Of a stretch of 64,000 nucleotides of DNA, positions 42,922-51,398 are shown in pieces; the first letter of the stretch is position 1, and each line of letters starts with the position of its first letter. Location: the NCBI RefSeq assembly GCF_051027545.1, contig NZ_CP194902.1:3534001-3598000 (forward strand), given 5' to 3'. This stretch comes from Methylocaldum sp002005105. Its GTDB lineage: Bacteria > Pseudomonadota > Gammaproteobacteria > Methylococcales > Methylococcaceae. The position numbers and the translations under genes were made by a program. The notes under the pieces were generated by a model. It did not search any database. It saw nothing but the letters and a program-made list of their open reading frames with translations, and was not told the DNA's origin.

Positions 42922-43236
42922 TTAAGTTTGCGACTCGTCACCAAAAACTGCTGGATACCAATATTTGATTGGATCACGAAACCACTTCTCATTGTTCGGT
43001 GCACAGAGCGCCTTCAATGGCTTCAAGTCCACGGAATATCGGGATAGCACGGCCATCAAGTCCGCTAAACACCCTTCATTGACCGGCCCATCAATCGTTA
43101 CTTCCAGACAGCCACCTTTCACTCCCTTTACTCCCTTAACCGCAGGAATACTTTGCAGCCACTCAAAGAAATAATCCTCGTCTTGCGGCGAATAAAATGG
43201 ACCTGGCTCTCTAATAACAATGCGCTGCTGTGTCAT
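42922..43236 (-). CDS. Putative immunity protein of the RHS toxin
   Basis: 104 residues, no family recognised. The sequence is acidic and aromatic (FYSPQDEDYFFEWLQSIPAV, EKWFRDPIKYWYPAVFGDE) with a VKGVKGVKGG repeat. It overlaps the RHS stop by 4 bp (ATGA), is co-oriented and small, which is the usual arrangement of an immunity gene after a polymorphic toxin. By this logic it should bind the C-terminal toxin domain; no sequence match proves it. Confidence 0.65.
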   Translation of the reverse strand: MTQQRIVIREPGPFYSPQDEDYFFEWLQSIPAVKGVKGVKGGCLEVTIDGPVNEGCLADLMAVLSRYSVDLKPLKALCAPNNEKWFRDPIKYWYPAVFGDESQT

Positions 43237-46200
43237 AACAAGTCGTTTATATTATCTTCTGGACGAACATTGATGTTTCTGCCGCCAGGCAACTGCACAT
43301 CCCAATGCCGTCCGCCGTGAGCTCGCCCACCCTGTCCGGTTGGACACCAAACGCGGCCTTTGCTGTCTTGCCAACCATGGCTGCTACCTCCTTTCCCAGG
43401 ATAAGGGTTAGGAACCCAGTTTTCACCATCTTTCGGATCTTCAAAGCCATTCTCCGGGCGTGGCTTACCTGGCGCTTTCGGTCCATTCGGGTTATAAGCG
43501 TTCTTAGGTGGCTTTGCGTTGTAAATACTGTCCACCGCATCGTGCATAGCATCGCTATGCATAGCATCGCTAAGACCATCAAGCGCCTTAGCTGTAGCGT
43601 TGTACTCCGGGCTTCCCGGCGGAAATACAAACGGCGGTGTCGGAACATTGTACTTGGCACTTTCTAACCCCAAAGGATCTACCCAGTTGATGGGATTATT
43701 CCCAACATAGGCATAAGTATTGATACCGCCCTTCAAACCAATCGGATCGCTCTCGAGATACCGCCCGAGGCTCGGATCGTAATCCCGGAAATAGTTGTAG
43801 TGGAGTCCAGTCTCGGCATCGTAATACTGCCCCGGCAGGCGCAAGTTGACGCTGACACTCGGATTGACGAGGCTCGTTTTCCCGAACGGTTCGGAGTCCG
43901 CCGCCCACACCACGGTTCCCGTCTCATTGGTGGCTTTGAGCGGCGCGCCCAGATGGTTCGGGTGGAGATAGCTCGGGTTGCCAAGGCTATCGAGTTGGAC
44001 CAAGGGCCGGTCGTCCAGGTAGACATAAGCATTCTCGTCTGCCAGCAGCTTCCCGTCTAAATCGAAGCTGAAGTAGCGGGTTTGGCCAGTGACGGTCTTC
44101 GTGACCCGCCGCCCGAGGGCATCGTAGCCGTAGTCGGCAAGGACCGTGCTGCCTTGCTTCGCCTGGCTCAGCCGGCCGTTCGCCCCATAGACGAACTCGG
44201 TGGTCCCCGCCTGGAGGGTGTGGCCCGCCGCATCGTAGGCGTAGGTTTTAGTCACCGCGCCGGTTTGCGCCTGGAGCCGCTGGTCGGTCAGGCCATACTG
44301 GTAATGGGTAGTATTGGCGTCGTGGATCTCGCTCTGCCGGTTGCCGGTGGGGTCATAGGTGTAGGTGAGAGTGCCGTAGGGTCCGGCGGCCGAGACCAAC
44401 CGGTCGAGGGCGTCGTAGCCGAAGCTCTGGCTGTGGGCGCTGTTGAGCGCATCGGTCAACCCAGTGAGATTCCCAACAGGGTCATAGGCATAGGCGAGAC
44501 TCTGGAGCGTTCCGGTGGTTTGCCCGGTGAGTCGCCCATCGAGATCGAAGCTCCGGGTCCAGACGAGACCGTTGCCGTAGGTGAGGCTTTGGAGGGGGCC
44601 GAAGGGCTGGTACTGGATGTCACTCGCAAGGGTCTCGACCGGGCCACCGCCGGTGGTTTGGGTGATCGTTTGGACTTGCCCGTTCACGGCCCTAGCATAG
44701 TCGACCTGGTGCAGGGCGTTGTAGGTGATCCGGGTCAGAAGGTCGGCGGCATCGTACTGGTAGGCGATCGTCCCTTGCGTCAGCCCGCTCGCGGTCTCTT
44801 TTAGAGTCTGGCTGAGCACCGCCCCGGTCGGACTGTAGGCGAAGTCGGTCGAGGTCTGACTATCGCCGAGTTGGGTCAGCCGGCCGAGGCCGTAGGCGCC
44901 CTGATCATAGGAGTAGGTCACATCCGACGCCGTGCCGGGATAATCAATGCCGGTGAGCCGGTTGAGGGCATCGTAGCTCGAAGTCGCCAGGGTGCCGTTG
45001 GCATCGGTTCGCGTCAGCCGATTGCCGGCGCTGTCGTAGGTATAGTGGGTCGTGCCGGTATTGGGGCTCGTCTCCTGGAGCAGATCGCCGAAGCCGTTGT
45101 AGCTGTAGCTGGTGGTGAGATTGGCGGGGTCGGTCACCGCGAGGAGATGGTCCAGCGCATCGTAGCTGTAGCCGGTGCTGCCCGAGAGGGGGTCGGTTTC
45201 GGACACCAGCCGGTTCAGGGCATCGTAGGCGTAGGTCGTCACCCGGTTCAGAGGATCGGTGATGGAGGTCCGATTGCCATTGGCGTCGTAGCCTAACGCG
45301 GTGGTCTGGCCAGCGGCGCCGATCGACTGAGAAAGCCTCGAGAGGGTGTCATAGACCCACTGGTGTGTCCGGACCAGGGTATTGGCGGGATCGAACACCT
45401 CTTCCTTCGTCTTATGGCCGGCCAAATCGTAGGTGGTGTGGATGCGATTGCCCAAGGCATCGGTAATGTCGGTCAGCCGGTGGGCGGCATCATAGGTGTA
45501 TTGGAGGTAAGCCCCGTCGGGCGGGGTCACTTTCGTCAACTGGCCGACCCCGTCGTACTCGAAGGTGGTGGTCTTGCCGTCCACGGTGCGACTGATGAGC
45601 CTTCCGCGGACGTCGTAGGTCAGATCGGTGATGACGCCGTTCGGATCGGTGATCCGCCCGACGCGGCCGTGGGCGTCGTAATTGCCGTAGGTGGTGACGT
45701 GCCCCAGGGCGTTGGTGATGGAGGTCAGATTGCCGCTGGTGTCGTAGGTCAGCGTGGCGACGTCGCTGACGTCGGTCCGAGGGCCATCGACGCTGGTGAC
45801 TTGGCCAAAGCTGTTGTAGGTATAGCTCCAGGTCCGGCTCTGTCCGCCCGCGGTGATCGTTTTGGTCAGGCGGTTGCCGGCGGCATCGTAGGTGAAGGTC
45901 GTGGTCCGCCCCGGTTCGGTGATCTGGGTCGGCAGCCGGAAGCTGGCATGCCATCGGGTGGTGATGGTTCGAGCTTCTGGGCTCCCCACCGCTTCGGTGC
46001 GGCTCGTTTCGAGATTCCGGGTCAGATCGTATTGATAGGTGGTCTGAACGCCTCGAAAGTCGGTGCGGGAAGCGAGATTGCCGTTGGCATCAAAGGTCTG
46101 GCTGAGGGTTTTGGTGGTGCAGCCGGAAATGCAGGGTTCGGTGATCCCGGTATTCTTCCTGACTCCAAGTGTCGTTTGGAAGCCATAGGTTCGGCTGGTG

Positions 46201-47552
46201 CCGAGGGGATCGGTGACTGTCCGGGTGCCGTCGCTGTTGTACGCCACGGCGAACCAATCGGTGCCGCCGGCATGCTCGGTCGAAAGCGCCCGATTGGCGC
46301 TGTCGTATTTGAAAGTGGCGAAGCGGGTGCCATTCTCGTCCACGATCCCGGTCAGGGCATTTGGCAGGTTCGCCCCAGAGGTATAGGCCGGTTCGTTATA
46401 GACATAGGTCTTAAACTTTCCGTCCGGGTAGGTGACTTTAACGACATTGTTGTTCGTGGTGTTATCGTAGGTGTAACCATAAACCCCGCCGGCCGGATCA
46501 GTGACGGTAATCAGACGGTTTATGCCGTCATAGCCGAAGGTAAGGGTACGCCCCGTGGGATCGATTACTTGGTACAACCGACCGCCGCTGTAGGTCAGCG
46601 TCTGGGTGGCCCCCGCCCGGTTCTTGATCGAGACTAGCCGACCGTTGTAATCGTACGTCTCTTGCGAACCGTCCTCGGTCGTGATCACCGCGCCAGATGA
46701 GCCCAGCCACGCCAATTTGAAGTTGACGTCAGCGTCATAAGTGGCTTGGCCGTTCAGGAAACGAAAGGTGTAGAATCGACCATCCTCCCGAATGACCTTG
46801 GCCCACGAGGTACTGGGATACGGATATTCAATCCTTCGATCGTAGGTGTGCTGCCATACCTTGCCCAAGGTGCTCTGAGCACTGTAGTTGGCAACCGGGG
46901 TTTGGCTGTTATAGGTGCGTTTGAGTACGAGCGGGAACACCCCGTCGCCGCGATAGTCGACTTCAATCTGGTATTTATTGCCGATGCCGGTATGGATTGG
47001 GTTGCCGACACTGATGGGGTTCTCCTCAGGTTTTCCGGATGTGCATGTGTCGGGGCAACCCACATTTTTGGCGGTTGGAACACCATCCACAGTACAAAGT
47101 CCTTGCGCATTTCGCTGCTGTCCGACCGGACACGACGGCGCGTTGATGCACTGGGCCGGCGCCGAATAAGGCTCATACCGGCTGCCGCCGTATAAACACT
47201 CACCCCGAGTAAACCCACCCTGACTCCACGTGTAGTAAGGGGCCGGTCGGGCGCACGTTACCTGAAAGGTATTGCCGACCACCCATCCCAGGGCACCGTA
47301 ATCAAAATCGACACTTTGCAGGGTGCCGTTAAAAGTTTGTTGACAGTAAAGGGTTCCCGTTTCAAAAGCGGAATCCCCTTCGACGTACACCCCGGTAGCA
47401 CTAATCCACCAGGTAATCTTCGGGGAATAGGTGTCGGCCACGGCCAGATTGGGCAGCAGCGGGAGGATAAGGAAAACCGCTAGGCGTCCCGGAGTGAGGA
47501 TCGCCCCTAAAAGCGTTATGAGCGCTGAACTCGCTTTGCTAGTGAAAGCCAT
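43233..47552 (-). CDS. RHS/YD-repeat polymorphic toxin with C-terminal toxin domain
   Basis: 1439 residues. Signal-like N-terminus (LITLLGAILTPGRLAVFLILPLLPNLAVADTYS), a Cys-rich part, a DUF6531-type start (NPISVGNPIHTGIGNKYQIEVDY), then about 900 residues of YD repeats (for example TYDYNGRLVSI, YTYDAAHRLTDI, YAYDALNRLVSE). The RHS-core follows (YLHPNHLGAPLKATNETG, YNYFRDYDPSLGRYLESDPIGL, NTYAYVGNNPINWVDPLGL), after which a variable 130-residue tip ends WQDSKGRVWCPTGQGGRAHG and GRHWDVQ. The tip resembles, from memory, the type 37 polymorphic toxin (predicted nuclease), unverified. A 15-nt duplication gives SDAMHSDAMH in the linker. Rich in codons unlike mxa genes. Confidence 0.92.
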   Translation of the reverse strand: MAFTSKASSALITLLGAILTPGRLAVFLILPLLPNLAVADTYSPKITWWISATGVYVEGDSAFETGTLYCQQTFNGTLQSVDFDYGALGWVVGNTFQVTCARPAPYYTWSQGGFTRGECLYGGSRYEPYSAPAQCINAPSCPVGQQRNAQGLCTVDGVPTAKNVGCPDTCTSGKPEENPISVGNPIHTGIGNKYQIEVDYRGDGVFPLVLKRTYNSQTPVANYSAQSTLGKVWQHTYDRRIEYPYPSTSWAKVIREDGRFYTFRFLNGQATYDADVNFKLAWLGSSGAVITTEDGSQETYDYNGRLVSIKNRAGATQTLTYSGGRLYQVIDPTGRTLTFGYDGINRLITVTDPAGGVYGYTYDNTTNNNVVKVTYPDGKFKTYVYNEPAYTSGANLPNALTGIVDENGTRFATFKYDSANRALSTEHAGGTDWFAVAYNSDGTRTVTDPLGTSRTYGFQTTLGVRKNTGITEPCISGCTTKTLSQTFDANGNLASRTDFRGVQTTYQYDLTRNLETSRTEAVGSPEARTITTRWHASFRLPTQITEPGRTTTFTYDAAGNRLTKTITAGGQSRTWSYTYNSFGQVTSVDGPRTDVSDVATLTYDTSGNLTSITNALGHVTTYGNYDAHGRVGRITDPNGVITDLTYDVRGRLISRTVDGKTTTFEYDGVGQLTKVTPPDGAYLQYTYDAAHRLTDITDALGNRIHTTYDLAGHKTKEEVFDPANTLVRTHQWVYDTLSRLSQSIGAAGQTTALGYDANGNRTSITDPLNRVTTYAYDALNRLVSETDPLSGSTGYSYDALDHLLAVTDPANLTTSYSYNGFGDLLQETSPNTGTTHYTYDSAGNRLTRTDANGTLATSSYDALNRLTGIDYPGTASDVTYSYDQGAYGLGRLTQLGDSQTSTDFAYSPTGAVLSQTLKETASGLTQGTIAYQYDAADLLTRITYNALHQVDYARAVNGQVQTITQTTGGGPVETLASDIQYQPFGPLQSLTYGNGLVWTRSFDLDGRLTGQTTGTLQSLAYAYDPVGNLTGLTDALNSAHSQSFGYDALDRLVSAAGPYGTLTYTYDPTGNRQSEIHDANTTHYQYGLTDQRLQAQTGAVTKTYAYDAAGHTLQAGTTEFVYGANGRLSQAKQGSTVLADYGYDALGRRVTKTVTGQTRYFSFDLDGKLLADENAYVYLDDRPLVQLDSLGNPSYLHPNHLGAPLKATNETGTVVWAADSEPFGKTSLVNPSVSVNLRLPGQYYDAETGLHYNYFRDYDPSLGRYLESDPIGLKGGINTYAYVGNNPINWVDPLGLESAKYNVPTPPFVFPPGSPEYNATAKALDGLSDAMHSDAMHDAVDSIYNAKPPKNAYNPNGPKAPGKPRPENGFEDPKDGENWVPNPYPGKGGSSHGWQDSKGRVWCPTGQGGRAHGGRHWDVQLPGGRNINVRPEDNINDLL

Positions 47553-47856
47553 CCCCCACCTCGCCTTCTTGTTGTTGTGCCGATCCGTTCTGGGTCCGAT
47601 CGAGTCGGGCCTTCTTTAATTGCGGAATTGAAAGTGAGTCACCGGGCGTCCGTCTGTGACAAATTACCCAAATGGCTAAACAATCCTTCCCAAATTAGTG
47701 CCACGGGTCACATCAACTGTGCCGGACACAATGCCATACCCATTCCGTAACCAATAAGTTTAGTGGATCTTGATTTCCAGGCTTTGTAACCATTCATGCC
47801 AGAGCGCGGGGGCCTGCAAGACATTGACGCATAGCGCTATTCTTCAGAGAGTTCCT

Positions 47857-47896
47857 AAAATTCCCCGTGTCGGCGGTTCGATTCCGTCCTTAGCCA
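47857..47896 (+). other. 3' fragment of a tRNA-Phe gene (candidate attachment site or recombination scar)
   Basis: AAAATTCCCCGTGTCGGCGG followed by TTCGATTCCGTCCTTAGCCA gives the 3' half of a tRNA-Phe: anticodon-stem end, variable loop GTGTC, T-arm GGCGG-TTCGATT-CCGTC and the acceptor strand CTTAGCC plus A. The CCA is displaced (CTCCA), and the 5' half (D-arm, GGCTAAG) is missing upstream. Integrases commonly use this segment of tRNA genes, so this looks like an att scar. Confidence 0.65.
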
Positions 47897-48046
47897 CTCC
47901 AGCGTGTAAGCTGGCCATCAAGGGGGGATCGTCTGGTTAAGGTATACCCAACCGAGACGGCCAGACTGAGACAGTTTTCCCGTCTCATTAAGGTTGGTCC
48001 GGACCATTTGGAACACCGCCAGTCCCTGGTCTAAACCCTACCGACA

Positions 48047-48187
48047 CAGTGGCAACTAACGCGGTCCTGGACCGGATGATTTCAGTCCTGCGGCGATGAT
48101 GGCAGGCTCAGCGGCCGCAAACTCGGTCCCGGCGCTTCGGATAGTTGCGAATAATCCGGTTCTGAATTTGTGATGAATGCAGTCCTG
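48047..48187. repeat. Right copy of the ~140-bp inverted repeat flanking the RHS module
   Basis: Inverted relative to 42688-42828; begins CAGTGGCAACTAACGCGGTC and ends at TGCAGTCCTG, 28 bp from the stop of the NarL-type regulator. With the left copy it brackets the RHS gene, its immunity gene and the tRNA fragment. Confidence 0.75.
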
Positions 48188-48214
48188 ATCGTTTCCGATT
48201 GCGATCCGCTACAC

Positions 48215-48871
48215 CTATCTCAGAACTAACCCCTTCTCGATAGCATATGCAGTCAGTGCCGCCGCGCTATGAAGATCCAGCTTTTTCATTAAGTTCGCGC
48301 GGTGAGTTTCCACGGTCTTCACGCTGAGGTGGAGATATTGCGCGATCTCTTTGTTTTTATGGCCCTCGCCGATCAGTTTCAAAAGCTCTCGCTCCCGATG
48401 GGTCAAGCTGTCCCATGCTGACCGAGGCTCTTCCGCGCTCTTGACTTGCAGATACCCCTTTATGATTTTCCCTGAGACGCTCGGACTTAAATAGGTCTTC
48501 CCGATCAATACACTGCGGATGGCGATGCGTAGTTCCGCATGAGTGGCATCCTTTAGAACATAACCGTCTGCGCCGGATCTCAGGGCCGCGAGGATGTATT
48601 CTTCGACATCGTGCACTGTCAGTACCAGGATCTTCGATTGCGGCGCTCGTTTTTTGATTTCTTGGATGGCCTCCAAGCCCCCTAGCTTGGGCATGGACAG
48701 ATCCAGCAAGATGAGATCCGCTATGACTTCGCGACATCGCCGGATGAGTTCGATGCCGTTATGGACTTCGCAGACGACTTCCAGATCCCGATCTTGCGAC
48801 AAGAGCATCCGTAATCCTTCCCGCAAAATCGTATGGTCTTCGGCTATGCAGATTCGTTTTTTTTCTTCCAT
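48215..48871 (-). CDS. NarL/FixJ-family response regulator
   Basis: 218 residues. Receiver with KRICIAEDHTILREGLR, phosphoacceptor Asp in LILLDLSMPKLGG (about 56) and YVLKDA; LuxR-type HTH (SLTHRERELLKLIGEGHKNKEIAQYLHLSVKTVETHRANLMKKL). Convergent toward the RHS module and, beyond it, the PAS kinase of the HisKA_3 class that normally pairs with NarL regulators, so these two may be a split pair. Divergent from the stand-alone receiver at 49072. Confidence 0.92.
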   Translation of the reverse strand: MEEKKRICIAEDHTILREGLRMLLSQDRDLEVVCEVHNGIELIRRCREVIADLILLDLSMPKLGGLEAIQEIKKRAPQSKILVLTVHDVEEYILAALRSGADGYVLKDATHAELRIAIRSVLIGKTYLSPSVSGKIIKGYLQVKSAEEPRSAWDSLTHRERELLKLIGEGHKNKEIAQYLHLSVKTVETHRANLMKKLDLHSAAALTAYAIEKGLVLR

Positions 48872-49071
48872 GGCAAAACGCTACTTTGTTTTCGCTCATC
48901 TTCTACGGCGAAGAAGCCGAACCAAATAAGCAAAACTCCTTAGTGCCGGAAACAAAGCGAGCGTGTACGGTCAAATGATCGGATAAGCAGCGCGTTGGAT
49001 GCTTGAACAGGATTTCTTTTCGACGCGCAAAGGGATATGTGCTTTCCGCATTTTTCAAGGAACTCGCGGTC

Positions 49072-49452
49072 GTGTGCAAAATATTAATCGTCGATGACAA
49101 CGCGTCTTTTCGGCGCTTTCTTAAAGCGTTTCTCAGCGATCAGTTCGCTCACCTCGGCATTGTCGAAGCCGAGAACGGTGCAGCAGCGATGAGAATAATC
49201 GACGGAGTCAGGCCCGACCTGATTTTCATGGATCTCAAGCTGCCCGGCGAAAACGGTCTCGTACTGACCCGCAAGATAAAGACAATTTATTCTCCCGCCA
49301 TCGTCATTCTGACCAGCTACGACGCGGTCGAGTATCGTGAAGCCGCTTCGGCATGCGGCGCCGATTATTTCCTGGCCAAGGATGCGGCAAGCGGCGCTGA
49401 AGTCTTCTCGTTGACCCAGTCGTTTTTGTCGGGTCTTCCGCCACAACTCTAG
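49072..49452 (+). CDS. Stand-alone receiver domain protein (CheY-like)
   Basis: 126 residues, receiver only. ILIVDDNASFRRFLKAFL holds the acidic pocket, LIFMDLKLPGENGL the phosphoacceptor Asp and YFLAKDA the Lys; there is no output domain. GTG 49072 is preferred because VCKILIVDD starts the fold and AAGGAA precedes it; a start at 49003 adds 23 unconserved residues. It may act as a phosphate relay or sink for the neighbouring kinase/regulator. Confidence 0.8.
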   Translation: MCKILIVDDNASFRRFLKAFLSDQFAHLGIVEAENGAAAMRIIDGVRPDLIFMDLKLPGENGLVLTRKIKTIYSPAIVILTSYDAVEYREAASACGADYFLAKDAASGAEVFSLTQSFLSGLPPQL

Positions 49453-49803
49453 TCTTATTGTTTTCTCACAGCTCTACTAACGGCTGCCCGGCAGCCGGCA
49501 GCTATTCCATTGCCCCCTCAAAGGAGAGCATCAATGGGATAGGCTCGAAAATGCGGACCTTATCGATGAGATGGATCGATAAGCGGCGTTTACTCTTGAT
49601 CGGCGACGGGCGCCGACGGCTGTGGACTCGTCTCTATGGCTTTCAAGGCGTGAAAAAAGTCATGGCCAGATCGACATGCTCGCGAGGTCAGGTTCGCTAG
49701 CGCGGGTTGAGGTGAAGCCCGATACATTAGCGGACCGACTATCGCAATAAAGATATAAGAGGACGCGATTTGGCTGGCGTCGTGATTAAGCCTTGTGAGC
49801 AGC
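49453..49803. other. Gap between the receiver gene and the cytochrome-SBP gene
   Basis: 350 bp with one perfect GC palindrome (GGCTGCC-C-GGCAGCC, 49482-49496) and no gene I can support. It should carry the promoter of the cytochrome-SBP gene. Confidence 0.45.
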
Positions 49804-50907
49804 ATGCAAAGGGATAGGCTCCGAATCAGCATCAGGGCGTACCTGGCAACTATATCCCTGTTCCTTTTCGAATCGGCTGCCGGCGCGCAGCAACTGACGC
49901 CGGCGGAAACGCGCGGAACGCACATTTATCTCCGAGGCGAAAGTCTGTCCGGAACGCCTGTTACAGCGCTGATGGGCGACGACGATGCGGAACTGAACGG
50001 ACGCGCGCTTCCTTGTGCCAGCTGCCATGGCAAAGACGGACTCGGGCGGGCCGAAGGTGGCCTGACACCGTCCAACATCACCTGGACCAATCTCGCCAAA
50101 CCTTACGGCCACGCCCATTCCTACGGGAGAACACATCCGCCGTTCACCGACGAAACACTTGCACGGGCTATTACGCAAGGCCTCGACCCGGCGCGCAACA
50201 AGCTTGATAAGGGAATGCCGCGGTACCGAATGTCGGCTCGGGATCTCGCGGATTTGATCGCTTATATCAAGCGCATCGAGGGCGACCACGATTCTGGGCT
50301 GAGCGACAGCATCATCCGTGTAGGAGTGTTGATTCCGGCCGATCAAAAGGGCGAGAGAATACGGCGGGTCATTACCGCCTATTTCCGAGCGCGAAATAAC
50401 GAGGGCGGCTATTTCGGCCGAACCGTAGAGCCGGTGTTTCTTGACGGCGAAAAATCTGGCTCCGGGTTAAGAACATCGATCGAGGAGAAGGATGTGTTCG
50501 CCATTTTCGGATTCGCTTCCCCTCGAGCACAAGCCGATCTTGCCGATATAGCAAAAGCGTTGCGCATCCCGGTAATCGAGCCTTCTCCGGAGTTTCCGGA
50601 TCCCGAGCGCGCAGTCAATCCGTTTACGTTTTATCTGCTGTCCGGGATAAGCGAGCAGAGTCTACTATTGGCAGATTACACGGCTCGAGTTCTCGCCAAG
50701 CGCGGCTTCGTTCTTGCGATCGTTCACGGTCCGGGAGCAGCATCGAGTATGCTGACTCAGCGCATTCTTAAACGCATTCGAAGCAAAAACCTCGGAACTC
50801 TGGAACCTATCGAATATGTCGGAACCCGCGGGCACGCCGAGGAGACTGTCAACGCCCTTCGCCAGCGTCGCGTGCGGGCCGTCATTTTTTTTCGGTACGG
50901 ACGATGA
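49804..50907 (+). CDS. c-type cytochrome fused to a periplasmic-binding (Peripla_BP_6) domain, N-terminal part, frameshifted
   Basis: Signal peptide (RAYLATISLFLFESAAGAQQ), then a c-type cytochrome domain with one haem motif CASCH (LPCASCHGKDGLGRAEGG, about residues 73-80), followed from about residue 163 by a branched-chain-amino-acid-binding type domain (IIRVGVLIPADQKGERIRRVITAYFRARNNEGGYFGR). The frame stops at RYGR right after an 8-T run (50885-50892). With 7 T the frame would continue into 50891-51355. ATG 49804 or GTG 49795 could start it. It may be a redox or ligand sensor feeding the nearby two-component genes; function inferred from context only. Confidence 0.8.
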   Translation: MQRDRLRISIRAYLATISLFLFESAAGAQQLTPAETRGTHIYLRGESLSGTPVTALMGDDDAELNGRALPCASCHGKDGLGRAEGGLTPSNITWTNLAKPYGHAHSYGRTHPPFTDETLARAITQGLDPARNKLDKGMPRYRMSARDLADLIAYIKRIEGDHDSGLSDSIIRVGVLIPADQKGERIRRVITAYFRARNNEGGYFGRTVEPVFLDGEKSGSGLRTSIEEKDVFAIFGFASPRAQADLADIAKALRIPVIEPSPEFPDPERAVNPFTFYLLSGISEQSLLLADYTARVLAKRGFVLAIVHGPGAASSMLTQRILKRIRSKNLGTLEPIEYVGTRGHAEETVNALRQRRVRAVIFFRYGR

Positions 50908-51355
50908 ACTCGGGGAGTTTTACCGGAGTGCACTGAAAACGACCTGGAGACCATGGGTGTTACTGCCCGGTGCCCTGGCCGGGACGTCGGTGCTTCAGGC
51001 ACCACCGGATTTTCGTCAACGTCTGCTGATCGGTTATCCGACGCTTCCCCGCGACCGTGCGCCCGAGAAGATCGCCGAACTTGCGGTCCTCGCCGGTACG
51101 CAGTCGCCTGAGCATTCGGAGGTCGTCACCTATGTTATGGCCCGCTTATTCGAAGAAGGGCTGCGGCGTGCCGGCCGGCGCTTGGGAAGAGATAGCTTCA
51201 TGTCCGCACTGAAAAACCTGAACGGCTACGATACCGGTTTGCTCCCGCCAATTTCATTTGGGGACCGTCGGTGGCTCGGGGTGGCCGGAGCATACGTCGT
51301 TTCTCTTGACCCGGCATCGCCAACACAGGCGACGTGGGTCGAAGACGACAACTGA
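50891..51355 (+). pseudogene. C-terminal part of the cytochrome-SBP fusion, in the shifted frame
   Basis: In the frame shifted by one base this stretch continues the binding domain: FFGTDDELGEFYRSALKTTW, then RQRLLIGYPTLPRDRAPEKIAEL and a normal end at ATWVEDDN. It completes the second lobe of the SBP fold and shows no other damage, so a single-base slip in the T-run is the only defect. Full fusion about 517 residues. Confidence 0.8.
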
Positions 51356-51398
51356 TCATGCACGAGTTCCGGGAGAACGCTTTCATTGAGAAGCCTTG

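Larger units (their letters stand above)
47553..48214. other. Gap after the RHS gene start with tRNA fragment and right inverted repeat
   Basis: About 660 bp between the RHS start and the NarL-type regulator. It holds the tRNA-Phe 3' fragment (47857-47896), the inverted repeat copy (48047-48187) and otherwise no ORF with family features. The RHS promoter must lie at the left end. Confidence 0.5.

Noticed and set aside
43540..43580. Short tandem repeat in the RHS gene as a CRISPR-like signal
   Set aside because: Only two copies of 15 bases, in frame, encoding SDAMH twice; a coding duplication, not an array.
45363..46637. 424-residue open frame antisense to the RHS gene
   Set aside because: Produced by the repeating YD codons on the other strand; low-complexity Gly/Val composition.
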